NCBI RefSeq assembly: GCF_000331005.1
Contig: NZ_AEJB01000280.1
Span: 1 to 36,474, forward strand
Direction: 5' to 3'
DNA length: 36,474 nucleotides
From: Streptomyces turgidiscabies Car8
GTDB taxonomy: Bacteria > Actinomycetota > Actinomycetes > Streptomycetales > Streptomycetaceae
Shown here: positions 24,490 through 32,841 of the stretch, piece by piece
Layout: the number at the start of each line of letters is the position of its first letter
Numbering within the stretch: position 1 is the stretch's first letter
Notes under the pieces: generated by a model
The model's database searches: none
Seen by the model: only the letters and a program-made list of their open reading frames with translations
Told to the model about the DNA's origin: nothing
Made by a program: the position numbers and the translations under genes

Positions 24490-26855
24490 CCCGGCACTCC
24501 CTCCGGGTGCCCGCGACCGCCGAACCCCCGCTCACCGGCCATCTGCCCTTCTCCGACGCACCGGGAGTCGCTGATCCGATCGGGGTGACCAGCCGCTGGT
24601 TCACCCGTGGCGGCCGCCCCTGGTTCCCCGTCTCCGGCGAGTTCCACTACACCCGCTATCCGGCCGCTGAGTGGGAGGAGGAGCTGCTGAAGATGAAGGC
24701 GGCCGGAGTGACCGTCGTCGCCGGCTACCTCATCTGGATCCACCACGAGGAAACCGAGGGCCACATCCGCTTCGACGGCGACCGCGACCTGCGTCGCTTC
24801 GCCGAACTCTGCGCCCGCCACGGCCTGGACTTCATCCCGCGCATCGGGCCCTGGAGCCACGCCGAGGTACGCAACGGCGGGCTGCCCGACTGGCTGCTCG
24901 CCCGCACCCCGGCACCCCGCACCGACGACCCCGCCTACCTGGAAGCCGTACGCGACTGGTTCACCGCGGTCGGCGAGCAGTTGAAGGGGCTCGACCGGGC
25001 GCACGGCGGCCCGATCGTCGCCATCCAGATCGAGAACGAGCTGTACGACCAGCCCTGTCATCTCCTCACCCTGAAGCGGATGGCGCAGGAGGCCGGGCTG
25101 AGCGCCCCGCTCTGGACCTCGACGGCGTGGGGTGGCGTCCAGCTCCCGCCCGACGAACTGCTTCCGTTGTTCGGCGGCTACCCCGAGACCTTCTGGACCG
25201 AGTGGGACGGCGGCTGGCCCGACACCTGCCGCAAGCACTTCTTCTTCACCCACCAGCGCGACGACGAGGGCATCGGCGCCGACCTGCGACCGACCCGTGT
25301 GCGGGGCGGCGAACCGGCGCCGACCGACCGATTCCCCTGGGCCACCTGCGAGTTGGGTAGTGGGATGGCGGTCGCCTACCACCGCCGGCCCCGCGTCGAC
25401 GCCGCCGACGTCGGCGCGCTCGGGCTCACGAAGATCGGGTGCGGCTCGGTCTGGCAGGGCTACTACATGTTCCACGGCGGCACCAACCCGCAGGGCGAAC
25501 TGACCACCCTCCAGGAGTCCCACGCCACCGGCTACCCCAACGACCTGCCCGTCCTGACGTACGACTTCCAGGCGCCGCTCGGCGAGTACGGGCAGTACCG
25601 GCCCTCGTACGACGAACTGCGCCTCCAGCACCTGCTGTTGGCGGACTTCGGCGAGCGCGTCGCGCCCATGGAGTCCGTGCTGCCCGAACGGCGGCCGGCC
25701 GGGCAGGGCGACCGGGACACCCTGCGGTGGGCCGTCCGGAGCGACGGCCACTCCGGATTCGTCTTCGTCAACAACCACCAGCCGCACGAGCCGTTGCCGG
25801 ACCACCCGGACACGTCCTTCACCGTCGCCCTCCCGGACGGTCACGAACTGACCTTTCCCAGCGCGCCGGTGACGATCCCTCAAGGTGCCTACTTCTGCTG
25901 GCCGTTACGCCTCGACGTGGCAGGGCTGCGGCTCGACTGGGCCACCGCCCAGCCGGTGTGCACGGTCGACGTCGGCGGACGTACCGTCCTGGTGCTGGCC
26001 GCCACGGACGGAATCCCCGTCGAACTCGCCCTGGACATCGCGACGTTGAGGTACGTGCACACCCCCATGGGGAAGGTCGTGTCCGCCGGTGGACGCTTCC
26101 TCGTCACCGGGCTGCGACCCGGTAAGGACGCGCTCGTCGAGGTCGGGACGCCGGACGGCGGACAGGTCGGCCTGCTGGTGCTGGACGCGGCGACCGCCCG
26201 TACCGCCTACCGGGGCACCGCCTGGGGCGCCGAGCGGCTGTTCCTCTGCGGTGACGGCGCCGGGGTCGTCTTCGACGAGCCGGCCGGTCAGGTACGGGTG
26301 CACAGCCCGGCGGCGGAGACCTCGCTCGCCGTGCTGCCCGCACCCGAGCGGCCCCCAGGCGAGAACCTGACCGTCGCCTGCGACGGGGTGTTCACCCGCT
26401 ACACGCTTCCCACCGGCGGAGCGTCCGGCACCCTCGACGTGTCCCTGGTCCGGGCCGCCGGGCCCGCCCCCGACACCGTCACCGGCGTACTGGGCCGGGC
26501 CAGTGCCCCCGCCGACACGTACTTCGACACGTCCGCCGCCGAGTACCTCATCGCCGTACCGGACGAACTCCCGCGCCCCGGAACCCTGTTGCGCGTCCAC
26601 TGGACCGGAGACGTCGCCCGCGCGTACGCGGGGGACACACTCGTCGCCGACCAGTACTTCTCCGGGCGGGTCTGGGAGATCGGCCTCGACCGGCTGCCGG
26701 ACGACGCACTGCGCGCCGCCGGAGGACTGCGGGTCAGGGTGCTGCCGTTCCCGGCCGACCCGCCCGTGTACCTGCCGGTGCCCGTGCCGGCGGGGGAGGC
26801 CACGGTCGCGCGGGCCGAGTGGGTCACGGTCCGGACTCACGTCGTCACGGGGTAG
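24486..26855 (+). CDS. Second, divergent GH35 beta-galactosidase (contains a TTA codon)
   Basis: A 789-residue glycoside hydrolase, longer and more diverged than its partner. The barrel is clear: WFPVSGEFHYTRYPAAEWEE, GYLIWIHHEE and RIGPWSHAEVRNGGLPDWLL. Acid/base Glu185 lies in IQIENELYDQ and the probable nucleophile Glu289 in ATCELGSGM. YYMFHGGTNPQGELTTLQES also fits the family. The C-terminal 400 residues are beta-sandwich-like domains. Codon 474 (25905-25907) is TTA, the rare leucine codon read by the bldA tRNA, so expression could depend on development. No signal peptide. It starts within the stop of the first GH35. Likely handles a different linkage or side chain than that enzyme (inference). 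Confidence 0.92.
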   Translation: MTRHSLRVPATAEPPLTGHLPFSDAPGVADPIGVTSRWFTRGGRPWFPVSGEFHYTRYPAAEWEEELLKMKAAGVTVVAGYLIWIHHEETEGHIRFDGDRDLRRFAELCARHGLDFIPRIGPWSHAEVRNGGLPDWLLARTPAPRTDDPAYLEAVRDWFTAVGEQLKGLDRAHGGPIVAIQIENELYDQPCHLLTLKRMAQEAGLSAPLWTSTAWGGVQLPPDELLPLFGGYPETFWTEWDGGWPDTCRKHFFFTHQRDDEGIGADLRPTRVRGGEPAPTDRFPWATCELGSGMAVAYHRRPRVDAADVGALGLTKIGCGSVWQGYYMFHGGTNPQGELTTLQESHATGYPNDLPVLTYDFQAPLGEYGQYRPSYDELRLQHLLLADFGERVAPMESVLPERRPAGQGDRDTLRWAVRSDGHSGFVFVNNHQPHEPLPDHPDTSFTVALPDGHELTFPSAPVTIPQGAYFCWPLRLDVAGLRLDWATAQPVCTVDVGGRTVLVLAATDGIPVELALDIATLRYVHTPMGKVVSAGGRFLVTGLRPGKDALVEVGTPDGGQVGLLVLDAATARTAYRGTAWGAERLFLCGDGAGVVFDEPAGQVRVHSPAAETSLAVLPAPERPPGENLTVACDGVFTRYTLPTGGASGTLDVSLVRAAGPAPDTVTGVLGRASAPADTYFDTSAAEYLIAVPDELPRPGTLLRVHWTGDVARAYAGDTLVADQYFSGRVWEIGLDRLPDDALRAAGGLRVRVLPFPADPPVYLPVPVPAGEATVARAEWVTVRTHVVTG

Positions 26856-26952
26856 GACCTGTCCGTGGTCAACCCCGTCCGGCGGCCTATCCTGTGGGCC
26901 AGCCGGGCGGGGCACGACCGCCGCGCGAACAAAGCCGAAGGATGCGACCCCC

Positions 26953-28029
26953 ATGACCCGAAGTGCCGGTGGCGGCGCCGCTCCCAAGGGACGCAGCCGA
27001 CGCAACTTCGCGGGCACCCGACCGGTGATGGACGACGTGGCACGGCTCGCCGGTGTCTCCAAGCAGACCGTGTCACGGGTGCTCAACGACAACCCGGCCG
27101 TCCGGGCCGAGACCCGCGAGTCGGTGCTGGAGGCCATGCGGTCGCTCGGCTACCGGCCGAGCCGCAGTGCCCGGTCACTGGCGAGCGGGCGGACCCGGAT
27201 GCTCGGGGTGATCTCCTTCGACGCGGCCCGCTACGGTCCCGCCTCCACACTCACCGCGATCAACACCGCCGCCCAGGACGCGGGCTACCTGGTCAGCTCC
27301 ATCGCCCTCGACACCGCCGACCGGGACACCGTCGTCCAGGCCGTGGACCGGCTGTCGGCGGAGGGCGCCGACGGGGTCATCGCCATCGCCCCGCAGCGGC
27401 GCGTCGGCAGGGCCCTCGCCGAGGCCCACCTCGACATTCCCCTCGTCGTGATGGACAACGCCCTGGGCGACGACACCCCCATGGTCACCGCCGACTCCCG
27501 CGGCGGGGCGCTCCTGGCCACCGGACACCTGCTGGGACTGGGCCACCGTACGGTGCGGCACATCGCCGGACCGGCCGGCTGGACGTCCGCGGAACGCCGG
27601 GCCGCGAGCTGGCGCGAGACCCTGGAGAAGGCCGGGGCCGAGGTGCCCGAGCCGCTCGTCGGCGACTGGAGCGCAGACTCCGGGTACGAACTGGGCCGGC
27701 GGCTCGCCCGCGATCCGGACGTCACCGCCGTCTTCGCCTCCAACGACCAGATGGCGCTCGGCGCGCTGCGCGCCTTCCACGAGGCCGGCCGTCGGGTCCC
27801 GGACGACGTCAGCGTCGTCGGCTACGACGACATCCCGGAAGCCGCCCATCTGCTGCCCCCGCTCACCACCGTCCGCACCGACTTCCAGGAGATCGGCACC
27901 CGGTCGCTGAGGCTGCTCCTCGCGCGGATCGACGGCGGGGAGGAAGCGGCCACGGGCATCGGCGCGGTGGTCTCCGTCATCCCCGCCCACCTCATCGTGC
28001 GACGCAGCACGGGCCGCGCACCCGCCTAA
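26953..28029 (+). CDS. LacI-family regulator of the GH35 locus
   Basis: A 358-residue sugar-responsive repressor. The helix-turn-helix lies at about residues 26-46 (MDDVARLAGVSKQTVSRVLN). The hinge is SARSLASGRTRMLG, and the sensor domain ends with VSVVGYDDIPEAAHLLPPLT. A 25-residue basic extension precedes the DNA-binding domain. It is similar in hinge and sensor pattern to the other LacI protein at 5481-6524, so the two may be paralogues. It lies 97 bases after the second GH35 gene and probably binds the palindrome at 21191-21226, closing an autoregulatory loop. ATG 26953 has GAAGGA upstream. Confidence 0.93.
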   Translation: MTRSAGGGAAPKGRSRRNFAGTRPVMDDVARLAGVSKQTVSRVLNDNPAVRAETRESVLEAMRSLGYRPSRSARSLASGRTRMLGVISFDAARYGPASTLTAINTAAQDAGYLVSSIALDTADRDTVVQAVDRLSAEGADGVIAIAPQRRVGRALAEAHLDIPLVVMDNALGDDTPMVTADSRGGALLATGHLLGLGHRTVRHIAGPAGWTSAERRAASWRETLEKAGAEVPEPLVGDWSADSGYELGRRLARDPDVTAVFASNDQMALGALRAFHEAGRRVPDDVSVVGYDDIPEAAHLLPPLTTVRTDFQEIGTRSLRLLLARIDGGEEAATGIGAVVSVIPAHLIVRRSTGRAPA

Positions 28030-28038
28030 ACTGGCGCG

Positions 28039-28395
28039 GTGGTGACAGGTACGGGCAACACAGGATTCGACGATCCGTCCGCCGAGGTGCTGGCCGAGGC
28101 CGCCGGAGCCTTCGGCCTGCTCGCCTCGCCCGCGCGACTGCACATCATGTGGGCGCTGGCGCAGGGCGAGAGCGATGTGACGGGGCTCGCCGAGCGGGTC
28201 GGCGGCGCGCTGCCCGCCGTCAGCCAGCACCTCACCAAGCTGAGACTCGCCGGGCTCGTACGCTCCAGACGCGAAGGACGCCGCCAGGTGTACCTCGTCG
28301 ACGACCCGGACATCGTCACCGTCGTACGGCTGCTGGTCGGACGGCTGACCGACCGGGCCGAGGGCGCCCCCGTACGGCATCTCCGTGGAGTCTGA
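28039..28395 (+). CDS. ArsR/SmtB-family regulator
   Basis: A 118-residue winged-helix repressor. Recognisable parts are LLASPARLHIMWALAQGESD, the recognition helix region ALPAVSQHLTKLRLAGLV and the wing RSRREGRRQVYLVDD. No cysteine is present at all, so the classical ELCVCD site is absent. The last helix (DIVTVVRLLVGRLTDRAE) also lacks the His pairs of zinc sensors. It starts nine bases after the LacI stop and overlaps the following ATPase gene by eleven bases. It therefore most likely controls the pump, perhaps in response to another ion or a non-metal signal. Confidence 0.92.
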   Translation: MVTGTGNTGFDDPSAEVLAEAAGAFGLLASPARLHIMWALAQGESDVTGLAERVGGALPAVSQHLTKLRLAGLVRSRREGRRQVYLVDDPDIVTVVRLLVGRLTDRAEGAPVRHLRGV

Positions 28396-30919
28396 ACTCC
28401 TTACGCCGCACCGGCTCGACAGCCTCTCGCGCGCGCTGACCGACACCGAGGCCGAGGCGCGGGCGGCGGCCTTCGGGGAGAACGTCGTGCCGTCCGCCCG
28501 GCCGGTCGGGTGGCCCGTCCGGTTCGTCCGGAGTCTGCGCGACCCCTTCACCGCCGTACTGCTCTGTCTCGGGCTCGTCTCGGCCGCCGTCACGGCCTGG
28601 GGGACGGCCGCGGTGATCCTCTTTCTGGTCGCGGTCAGCTGTGTGCTGCGCGCCTCGGGAGAACATCAGGCGGAACGTTTCCTCAGAGGGCTGCGCGAGC
28701 TGGTCGCCGGTACCGCGACGGTCCTGCGCCGGCCCCAGGAGGGCGGGCCGCCGCTCGCCCGGGAGATCCCGGTCGCCGAACTGGTGCCGGGCGACGTGAT
28801 CCGGCTCGGAGCCGGAGACCTGGTCCCGGCGGACGTGCGGCTGCTGCGCGCGGCCGGGCTGACCGTGCACCAGGCGCCGCTGACGGGCGAGTCGGCGCCG
28901 GTCGCGAAGGACGCGCGGCCGGGTGCCGCGGACCGGGGCGTGTTCGCGCGGCCCGAGCTGTGCTTCCAGGGCAGCGCCGTCGCCTCCGGAAGCGCCACCG
29001 CCGTGGTGGTGGCCACGGGGGCGCGGACCCAGTTCGCGGGTGCGCACAGGACGGTCGCGGCGCGGGACAGGAGCGACTTCGACCGGTCGTTGCACGGGAT
29101 CTCCTGGGTGCTGATCCGGTTCATGCTGCTCGCCCCGCCGCTCGTGCTCATGGCGAGCGGGGCGCTGCGTCGGCAGGGACCGGAGACGCTGCCGTTCGCC
29201 GTCGCGGTGGCCGTCGGACTGACGCCCGCGATGCTGCCGGTCGTCGTCGGCATCTGCCTGGCTCGTGCGGCCTCGGGGCTCGCCCGCGCGCACGGGGTCG
29301 TGGTGAAACGCCTGCCCGCGCTGCACGACCTGGGCGCCGTCGACGTCCTGTGCGTCGACAAGACCGGCACCCTCACCCGGGACCGGCCGGTCGTCGAGCG
29401 GTCCACCGACGCCGCCGGACGGGACGATCCCCAGGTGCTCGACTGGGCCGCCACGGCCGCCTGGTGGACCCTCCAACTCGCCGAACCGCCCACCCCGGAC
29501 GCCCTCGACGAAGCCCTCCTGACGGCGGCGGGACCGGTCGGGGAACGGTACGACGGGGTGGCCGCGCTGCCCTTCGACCCGGTGCGGCGGCTGACCACTG
29601 CGGTGGTACGGGGGCGACTCGGGACCCATGTCCTCGTCGTCAAGGGCGCCGTCGCGGACGTCGTCGAACGGTGCGCGCTGGACGCCGCCGAGCGGGCCCG
29701 GCTTCTCTCGCGCGCCGACGGACAGGCGGCGAGCGGACTGCGCCTGCTCGCCGTCGCCACCGCCGAGCGGCCCGCGCGCACCCGCGAATGGACCCCGGCC
29801 GACGTACGCGACCTGACTTTCCGGGGGTTCGTCGCCCTGCGGGACGACCTCGCGCCGACCGCCGCCGCAGCCCTGCGCGACCTCGCCGCGCTCGGGGTGG
29901 ACGTGAAGATCCTCACCGGCGACCATCCGGGCACGGCCGCCCGCGCCTGCCACGACCTGGGCCTCGATCCCGGGGAGGTCGTGGACGCGGACGCCGTGGC
30001 CGGCCTCGGCGACGCCGAACTGACGGACCTGGCCCGCCGTACGACCGTCTTCGCACGCTGCGCCCCCGCCCACAAGGCCCGGATCGTCGCCGCGCTGCGG
30101 GCCGGCGGGCACACCGTCGGCTTCCTCGGCGACGGGACGAACGACGTGCCCGCGCTGGGCGCCGCCGACGTCGGGATCGCGCCGCGCGCCGCCGTCGACG
30201 TGGCCCGCGAGAGCGCGGACGTCATCCTCGGGGACTCCGGGGACTCCGGGGACTCCGGGGACCTCGGGGACAGGAACCTCGCCGCGGTCGCCCACGCCGT
30301 CACGGCCGGCCGGCACAGCAGCGGCAACATCGCCACGTATCTGCGCGTCACGCTCTCCTCGAACCTCGGGAACGTCGCCGCGATGCTCGCCGCCGGACTC
30401 CTGCTGCCGTTCCTGCCGATGCTCCCGGCCCAGGTCCTCGCGCAGAACCTGTGCTTCGACGCGGCCCAACTGGCTTACGCCTACGACCGTCCCGCGCCCG
30501 GCGCCCTGGCCAGGCCGACCGCTGTGCGCCCCCGTGAACTCCTCCGGTTCCTCGGCGGGTTCGGCGCGCTCAACGCCGTCGCCGACCTCGCGACCTTCGG
30601 CGTGCTCGCCCTCGCCCTGCACGGTCCCGACGCCCTGGACGACCGGGCCGTCTTCCACTCGGCCTGGTTCACCGAGAACCTCCTCACCCAGGCCGTGGTG
30701 ATGCTGCTCCTGCGTGGTGGCGGCGGCCGGATCCGGGGAGCCGTCGGACGGGCGGCGGCAGGGCTGGCCGCCGTCGGGCTGCTGCTGCCGCTGTCCTCCC
30801 TCGGGCCGCCGCTGGGGCTGGTGGGGCTCCCGGGGTCGTACTACGCCCTTCGTGCGGTCGTGCTGGGGCTGTACGGGGGTGCCCTCGCCGTCGCCCGGCG
30901 GTGGCCGTTTCCCGGGTGA
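28385..30919 (+). CDS. MgtA-like cation-transporting P-type ATPase
   Basis: An 844-residue P-type pump, best matching the P3B magnesium-transporter group. TGES is at 167-170, the phosphorylation site CVDKTGTLTRD with Asp325, the nucleotide domain patterns LPFDPVRRL and LVVKGAVADVVERC, TGDHPGTA, and the hinge LGDGTNDVPALG. MgtA-like signatures are VVVKRLPALHDLGAVDVLC and LPFLPMLPAQVLAQNLCFD. In the fourth membrane helix GLTPAMLP has Ala282 where MgtA proteins have the ion-binding Glu of TPEMLP. A Gly-Asp-Ser repeat interrupts the segment after the P domain (residues 616-624). The GTG at 28385 is coupled to the ArsR gene. The ion is uncertain. Confidence 0.88.
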   Translation: MESELLTPHRLDSLSRALTDTEAEARAAAFGENVVPSARPVGWPVRFVRSLRDPFTAVLLCLGLVSAAVTAWGTAAVILFLVAVSCVLRASGEHQAERFLRGLRELVAGTATVLRRPQEGGPPLAREIPVAELVPGDVIRLGAGDLVPADVRLLRAAGLTVHQAPLTGESAPVAKDARPGAADRGVFARPELCFQGSAVASGSATAVVVATGARTQFAGAHRTVAARDRSDFDRSLHGISWVLIRFMLLAPPLVLMASGALRRQGPETLPFAVAVAVGLTPAMLPVVVGICLARAASGLARAHGVVVKRLPALHDLGAVDVLCVDKTGTLTRDRPVVERSTDAAGRDDPQVLDWAATAAWWTLQLAEPPTPDALDEALLTAAGPVGERYDGVAALPFDPVRRLTTAVVRGRLGTHVLVVKGAVADVVERCALDAAERARLLSRADGQAASGLRLLAVATAERPARTREWTPADVRDLTFRGFVALRDDLAPTAAAALRDLAALGVDVKILTGDHPGTAARACHDLGLDPGEVVDADAVAGLGDAELTDLARRTTVFARCAPAHKARIVAALRAGGHTVGFLGDGTNDVPALGAADVGIAPRAAVDVARESADVILGDSGDSGDSGDLGDRNLAAVAHAVTAGRHSSGNIATYLRVTLSSNLGNVAAMLAAGLLLPFLPMLPAQVLAQNLCFDAAQLAYAYDRPAPGALARPTAVRPRELLRFLGGFGALNAVADLATFGVLALALHGPDALDDRAVFHSAWFTENLLTQAVVMLLLRGGGGRIRGAVGRAAAGLAAVGLLLPLSSLGPPLGLVGLPGSYYALRAVVLGLYGGALAVARRWPFPG
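30230..30256. repeat. Three perfect 9-bp tandem repeats in the ATPase gene
   Basis: GGGGACTCC occurs three times in exact tandem (30230-30256), with two degenerate copies to 30274. It encodes Gly-Asp-Ser units just before membrane segment five. Slippage would lengthen or shorten the loop in frame. Confidence 0.85.
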
Positions 30920-30930
30920 GGACTCCCCGG

Positions 30931-32439
30931 TCAGCCGTAGGTGAGGTTCGAGCAGGGGTTGTCGTCGGCCGAGCGGGCTCCCTCGGTGACGTCCTTCGGG
31001 ATCGCGGTGGGCTTCGGCGCGGCCGTGGAGCCGCCCTTGTACGACTTGCCGACGACGACGTTGACCCCCGCACCCGGCACCGGTTGCATGGCGGCGCCCG
31101 GGAAGACGCGGGCCGCGGTCTGGGCCTCGGACTTGTGGCCGGGGCCGTACTCGATGACCGTCGTCGCGTGGTCCTGGCTGCGAGCGGTCGCCGTGCCGGT
31201 GACCGTGAAACCGTCGGAGGTCAGCTCGGCGGCGGCCTTCGCGGCCAGGCCGGTGACGGTGGTGCCGTTGTAGACGGTGACGGTGATTCCCTTGCCGGAC
31301 ACGGGAGTCGGGGCGGCCGAGGGCCCGGCACTCGGCGCGGCCTTCTTCTTGCCGCTCGCGTCCTTGCCGTCCAGGGTGCGGTCCGCCTTGAGGGCGGCCC
31401 AGAGGTCACTGGCGTCCGGTTCGACGATCGCCACGCGATCCCCCGCGTACCGCCAGGGGATCGTGACGAACTTCGTGTTGTGCAGGTCGATGTCCTTCAG
31501 CGTCATCGCGAAGGAGATCAGCTTGTCGGCGGAGCCGAGACCGGGGTCCACGGTCAGCGACTTGGTGGCCGCGTCGGCGAGGGGGAGCAGTTTGGTCGGG
31601 CTCAGACCGTTGCTCTTGACCTCCTTCAACAGGCTCGCCACGAAAGCCTGCTGGCGCTTGATCCGGCCTATGTCGGAGCCGTCGCCGATGCCGTGCCGGA
31701 TCCGGACGTAGTCCAGCGCCTTCTGCCCCGAGACCTCCTGCTCGCCCTTGTCGAAGAGCAGCTTGCCGCGCGTGGTCAGGTTGGGGTTGAGATCACGCTG
31801 GTACAGGTCCTGGGGAAGGCACACCTTCACCCCGCCCACCACGTCGGTCAGCGCCGCGAAGCCCTTGAAGTCGACGACGACGGTGTGGTCGACGCGCAGA
31901 CCGGTGATGCTCTCCACCGTGTTCTGCGTGCACGCGGGGTTGCCCTTGGCGGTCTCGCCGACCGAGAACGCCTCGTTGAACATCTGGCCCCGCCGGGCGG
32001 TCGTCCACTTGCCGTCGGGCAGCTTGCAGGGCGGGATGGTGACCAGGGTGTCGCGGGGTATGGAGACGGCGACGGCGTTCTTGTGGTCGGCGTAGATGTG
32101 CAGCAGGAACGCGGTGTCGGAGCGCCCGATGTCGTTCACGTCGCCGCCGCCGAGCGCGGCGTTGCCGTCGTTGCGCGCGTCCGAGCCGATGACCAGGACG
32201 TTCTCGCCCTTGGACGAGCCGGCGGAGGGGCGGTTGTCCGCGATGCCGCCCGCGTCGAAGGTCTTGATGTCACCGTCCAGCTTCAGATAGACCCAGCCCG
32301 CGCCGGCCGCGAGGAGCAGCAGGAGCGAGAGGAAGATCGCCAGTGCCAGCCGCCCGCGCCGCCCCGGCTTCCGCCGCCGGGTACCCGCGGCGGACCGGCT
32401 TCGCGGGGGTACGGCTGGCCTGCTCGTGCTGGTGGTCAT
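30931..32439 (-). CDS. LytR-CpsA-Psr (LCP) family enzyme with LytR_C domain
   Basis: A 502-residue cell-envelope enzyme that probably attaches polyprenyl-linked glycopolymers to peptidoglycan. A basic N-terminus is followed by a membrane helix at about residues 31-53. The extracellular LCP domain follows: NVLVIGSDARND, GRSDTAFLLHIYADHK, VSIPRDTLVTIP with the conserved Arg129/Asp130, and DIGRIKRQQAFVASLL. After a Lys/Ala/Pro linker comes the LytR_C domain (GITVTVYNGTTVTGLA). ATG 32439 is chosen over GTG 32454 because GAAGGG stands at the right distance. It is divergent from the TatA gene and ends 11 bases from the convergent ATPase gene. Confidence 0.93.
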   Translation of the reverse strand: MTTSTSRPAVPPRSRSAAGTRRRKPGRRGRLALAIFLSLLLLLAAGAGWVYLKLDGDIKTFDAGGIADNRPSAGSSKGENVLVIGSDARNDGNAALGGGDVNDIGRSDTAFLLHIYADHKNAVAVSIPRDTLVTIPPCKLPDGKWTTARRGQMFNEAFSVGETAKGNPACTQNTVESITGLRVDHTVVVDFKGFAALTDVVGGVKVCLPQDLYQRDLNPNLTTRGKLLFDKGEQEVSGQKALDYVRIRHGIGDGSDIGRIKRQQAFVASLLKEVKSNGLSPTKLLPLADAATKSLTVDPGLGSADKLISFAMTLKDIDLHNTKFVTIPWRYAGDRVAIVEPDASDLWAALKADRTLDGKDASGKKKAAPSAGPSAAPTPVSGKGITVTVYNGTTVTGLAAKAAAELTSDGFTVTGTATARSQDHATTVIEYGPGHKSEAQTAARVFPGAAMQPVPGAGVNVVVGKSYKGGSTAAPKPTAIPKDVTEGARSADDNPCSNLTYG

Positions 32440-32470
32440 CGGCGCCCTTCTCACGTCTCACCCTGGTTGT

Positions 32471-32494
32471 ACAGTTGCGCAAAGTGGCAACTGT
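32471..32494. promoter_or_regulatory. 8-bp inverted repeat in the LCP/TatA promoter region
   Basis: ACAGTTGC (32471-32478) and GCAACTGT (32487-32494) are exact reverse complements separated by eight bases. They are centred in the 86-base gap between the divergent LCP and TatA starts. It is a candidate operator common to both genes. Clear -35/-10 boxes were not identified. Confidence 0.55.
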
Positions 32495-32525
32495 TATGTC
32501 TGACGAAGGAAAGGGCGGTGAGGTT

Positions 32526-32831
32526 GTGCTCCGGAACGGACTGGAACCCTGGCACCTGCTGGTGGTGGCCATCGTGTGCATCGTGCTGTTCGGCTCGAAG
32601 AAGCTGCCGGACACGGCACGCGCCCTGGGCCGCTCGATGCGCATCCTCAAGAGCGAGGCGCAGGCGCTGAAGGAGGACGGGGCGGCGAGCAGGCCGACGG
32701 GGGAGACATCTTCGCAGGTGAGTGGCGGTGTCCCGGCTGAACCTGTGGTCGGCCGGCCCGAGCCCGTCCGGACCGAGGCGGCTGCGGCCGAGGCGCTTGC
32801 CGACCGACGGGAGCCCGTCGCCGATCGGTAA
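32526..32831 (+). CDS. tatA: Sec-independent translocase TatA/E-type protein
   Basis: A 101-residue pore-forming component of the twin-arginine translocase. The order is typical: a short N-terminus NGLEPWHLL, one membrane helix (about residues 9-21, VVAIVCIVLFG), then the hinge and amphipathic helix FGSKKLPDTARALGRSMRIL. A disordered Glu/Ala/Pro tail follows. GTG 32526 has GGTGAGG just before it and gives the usual N-terminus. An ATG at 32496 would add ten residues. No tatB or tatC gene is near, so it is probably a second TatA paralogue. The sugar-binding lipoprotein at 3966-5354 has a Tat signal, but any link is only inference. Confidence 0.9.
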   Translation: MLRNGLEPWHLLVVAIVCIVLFGSKKLPDTARALGRSMRILKSEAQALKEDGAASRPTGETSSQVSGGVPAEPVVGRPEPVRTEAAAAEALADRREPVADR

Positions 32832-32841
32832 GATCATCGAC

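Noticed and set aside
28316..30658. Minus-strand open frame opposite the P-type ATPase
   Set aside because: Antisense shadow; every ATPase motif lies on the plus strand.
30901..32670. Plus-strand open frame opposite the LCP gene
   Set aside because: It spans the divergent promoter and the start of tatA in a wrong frame.
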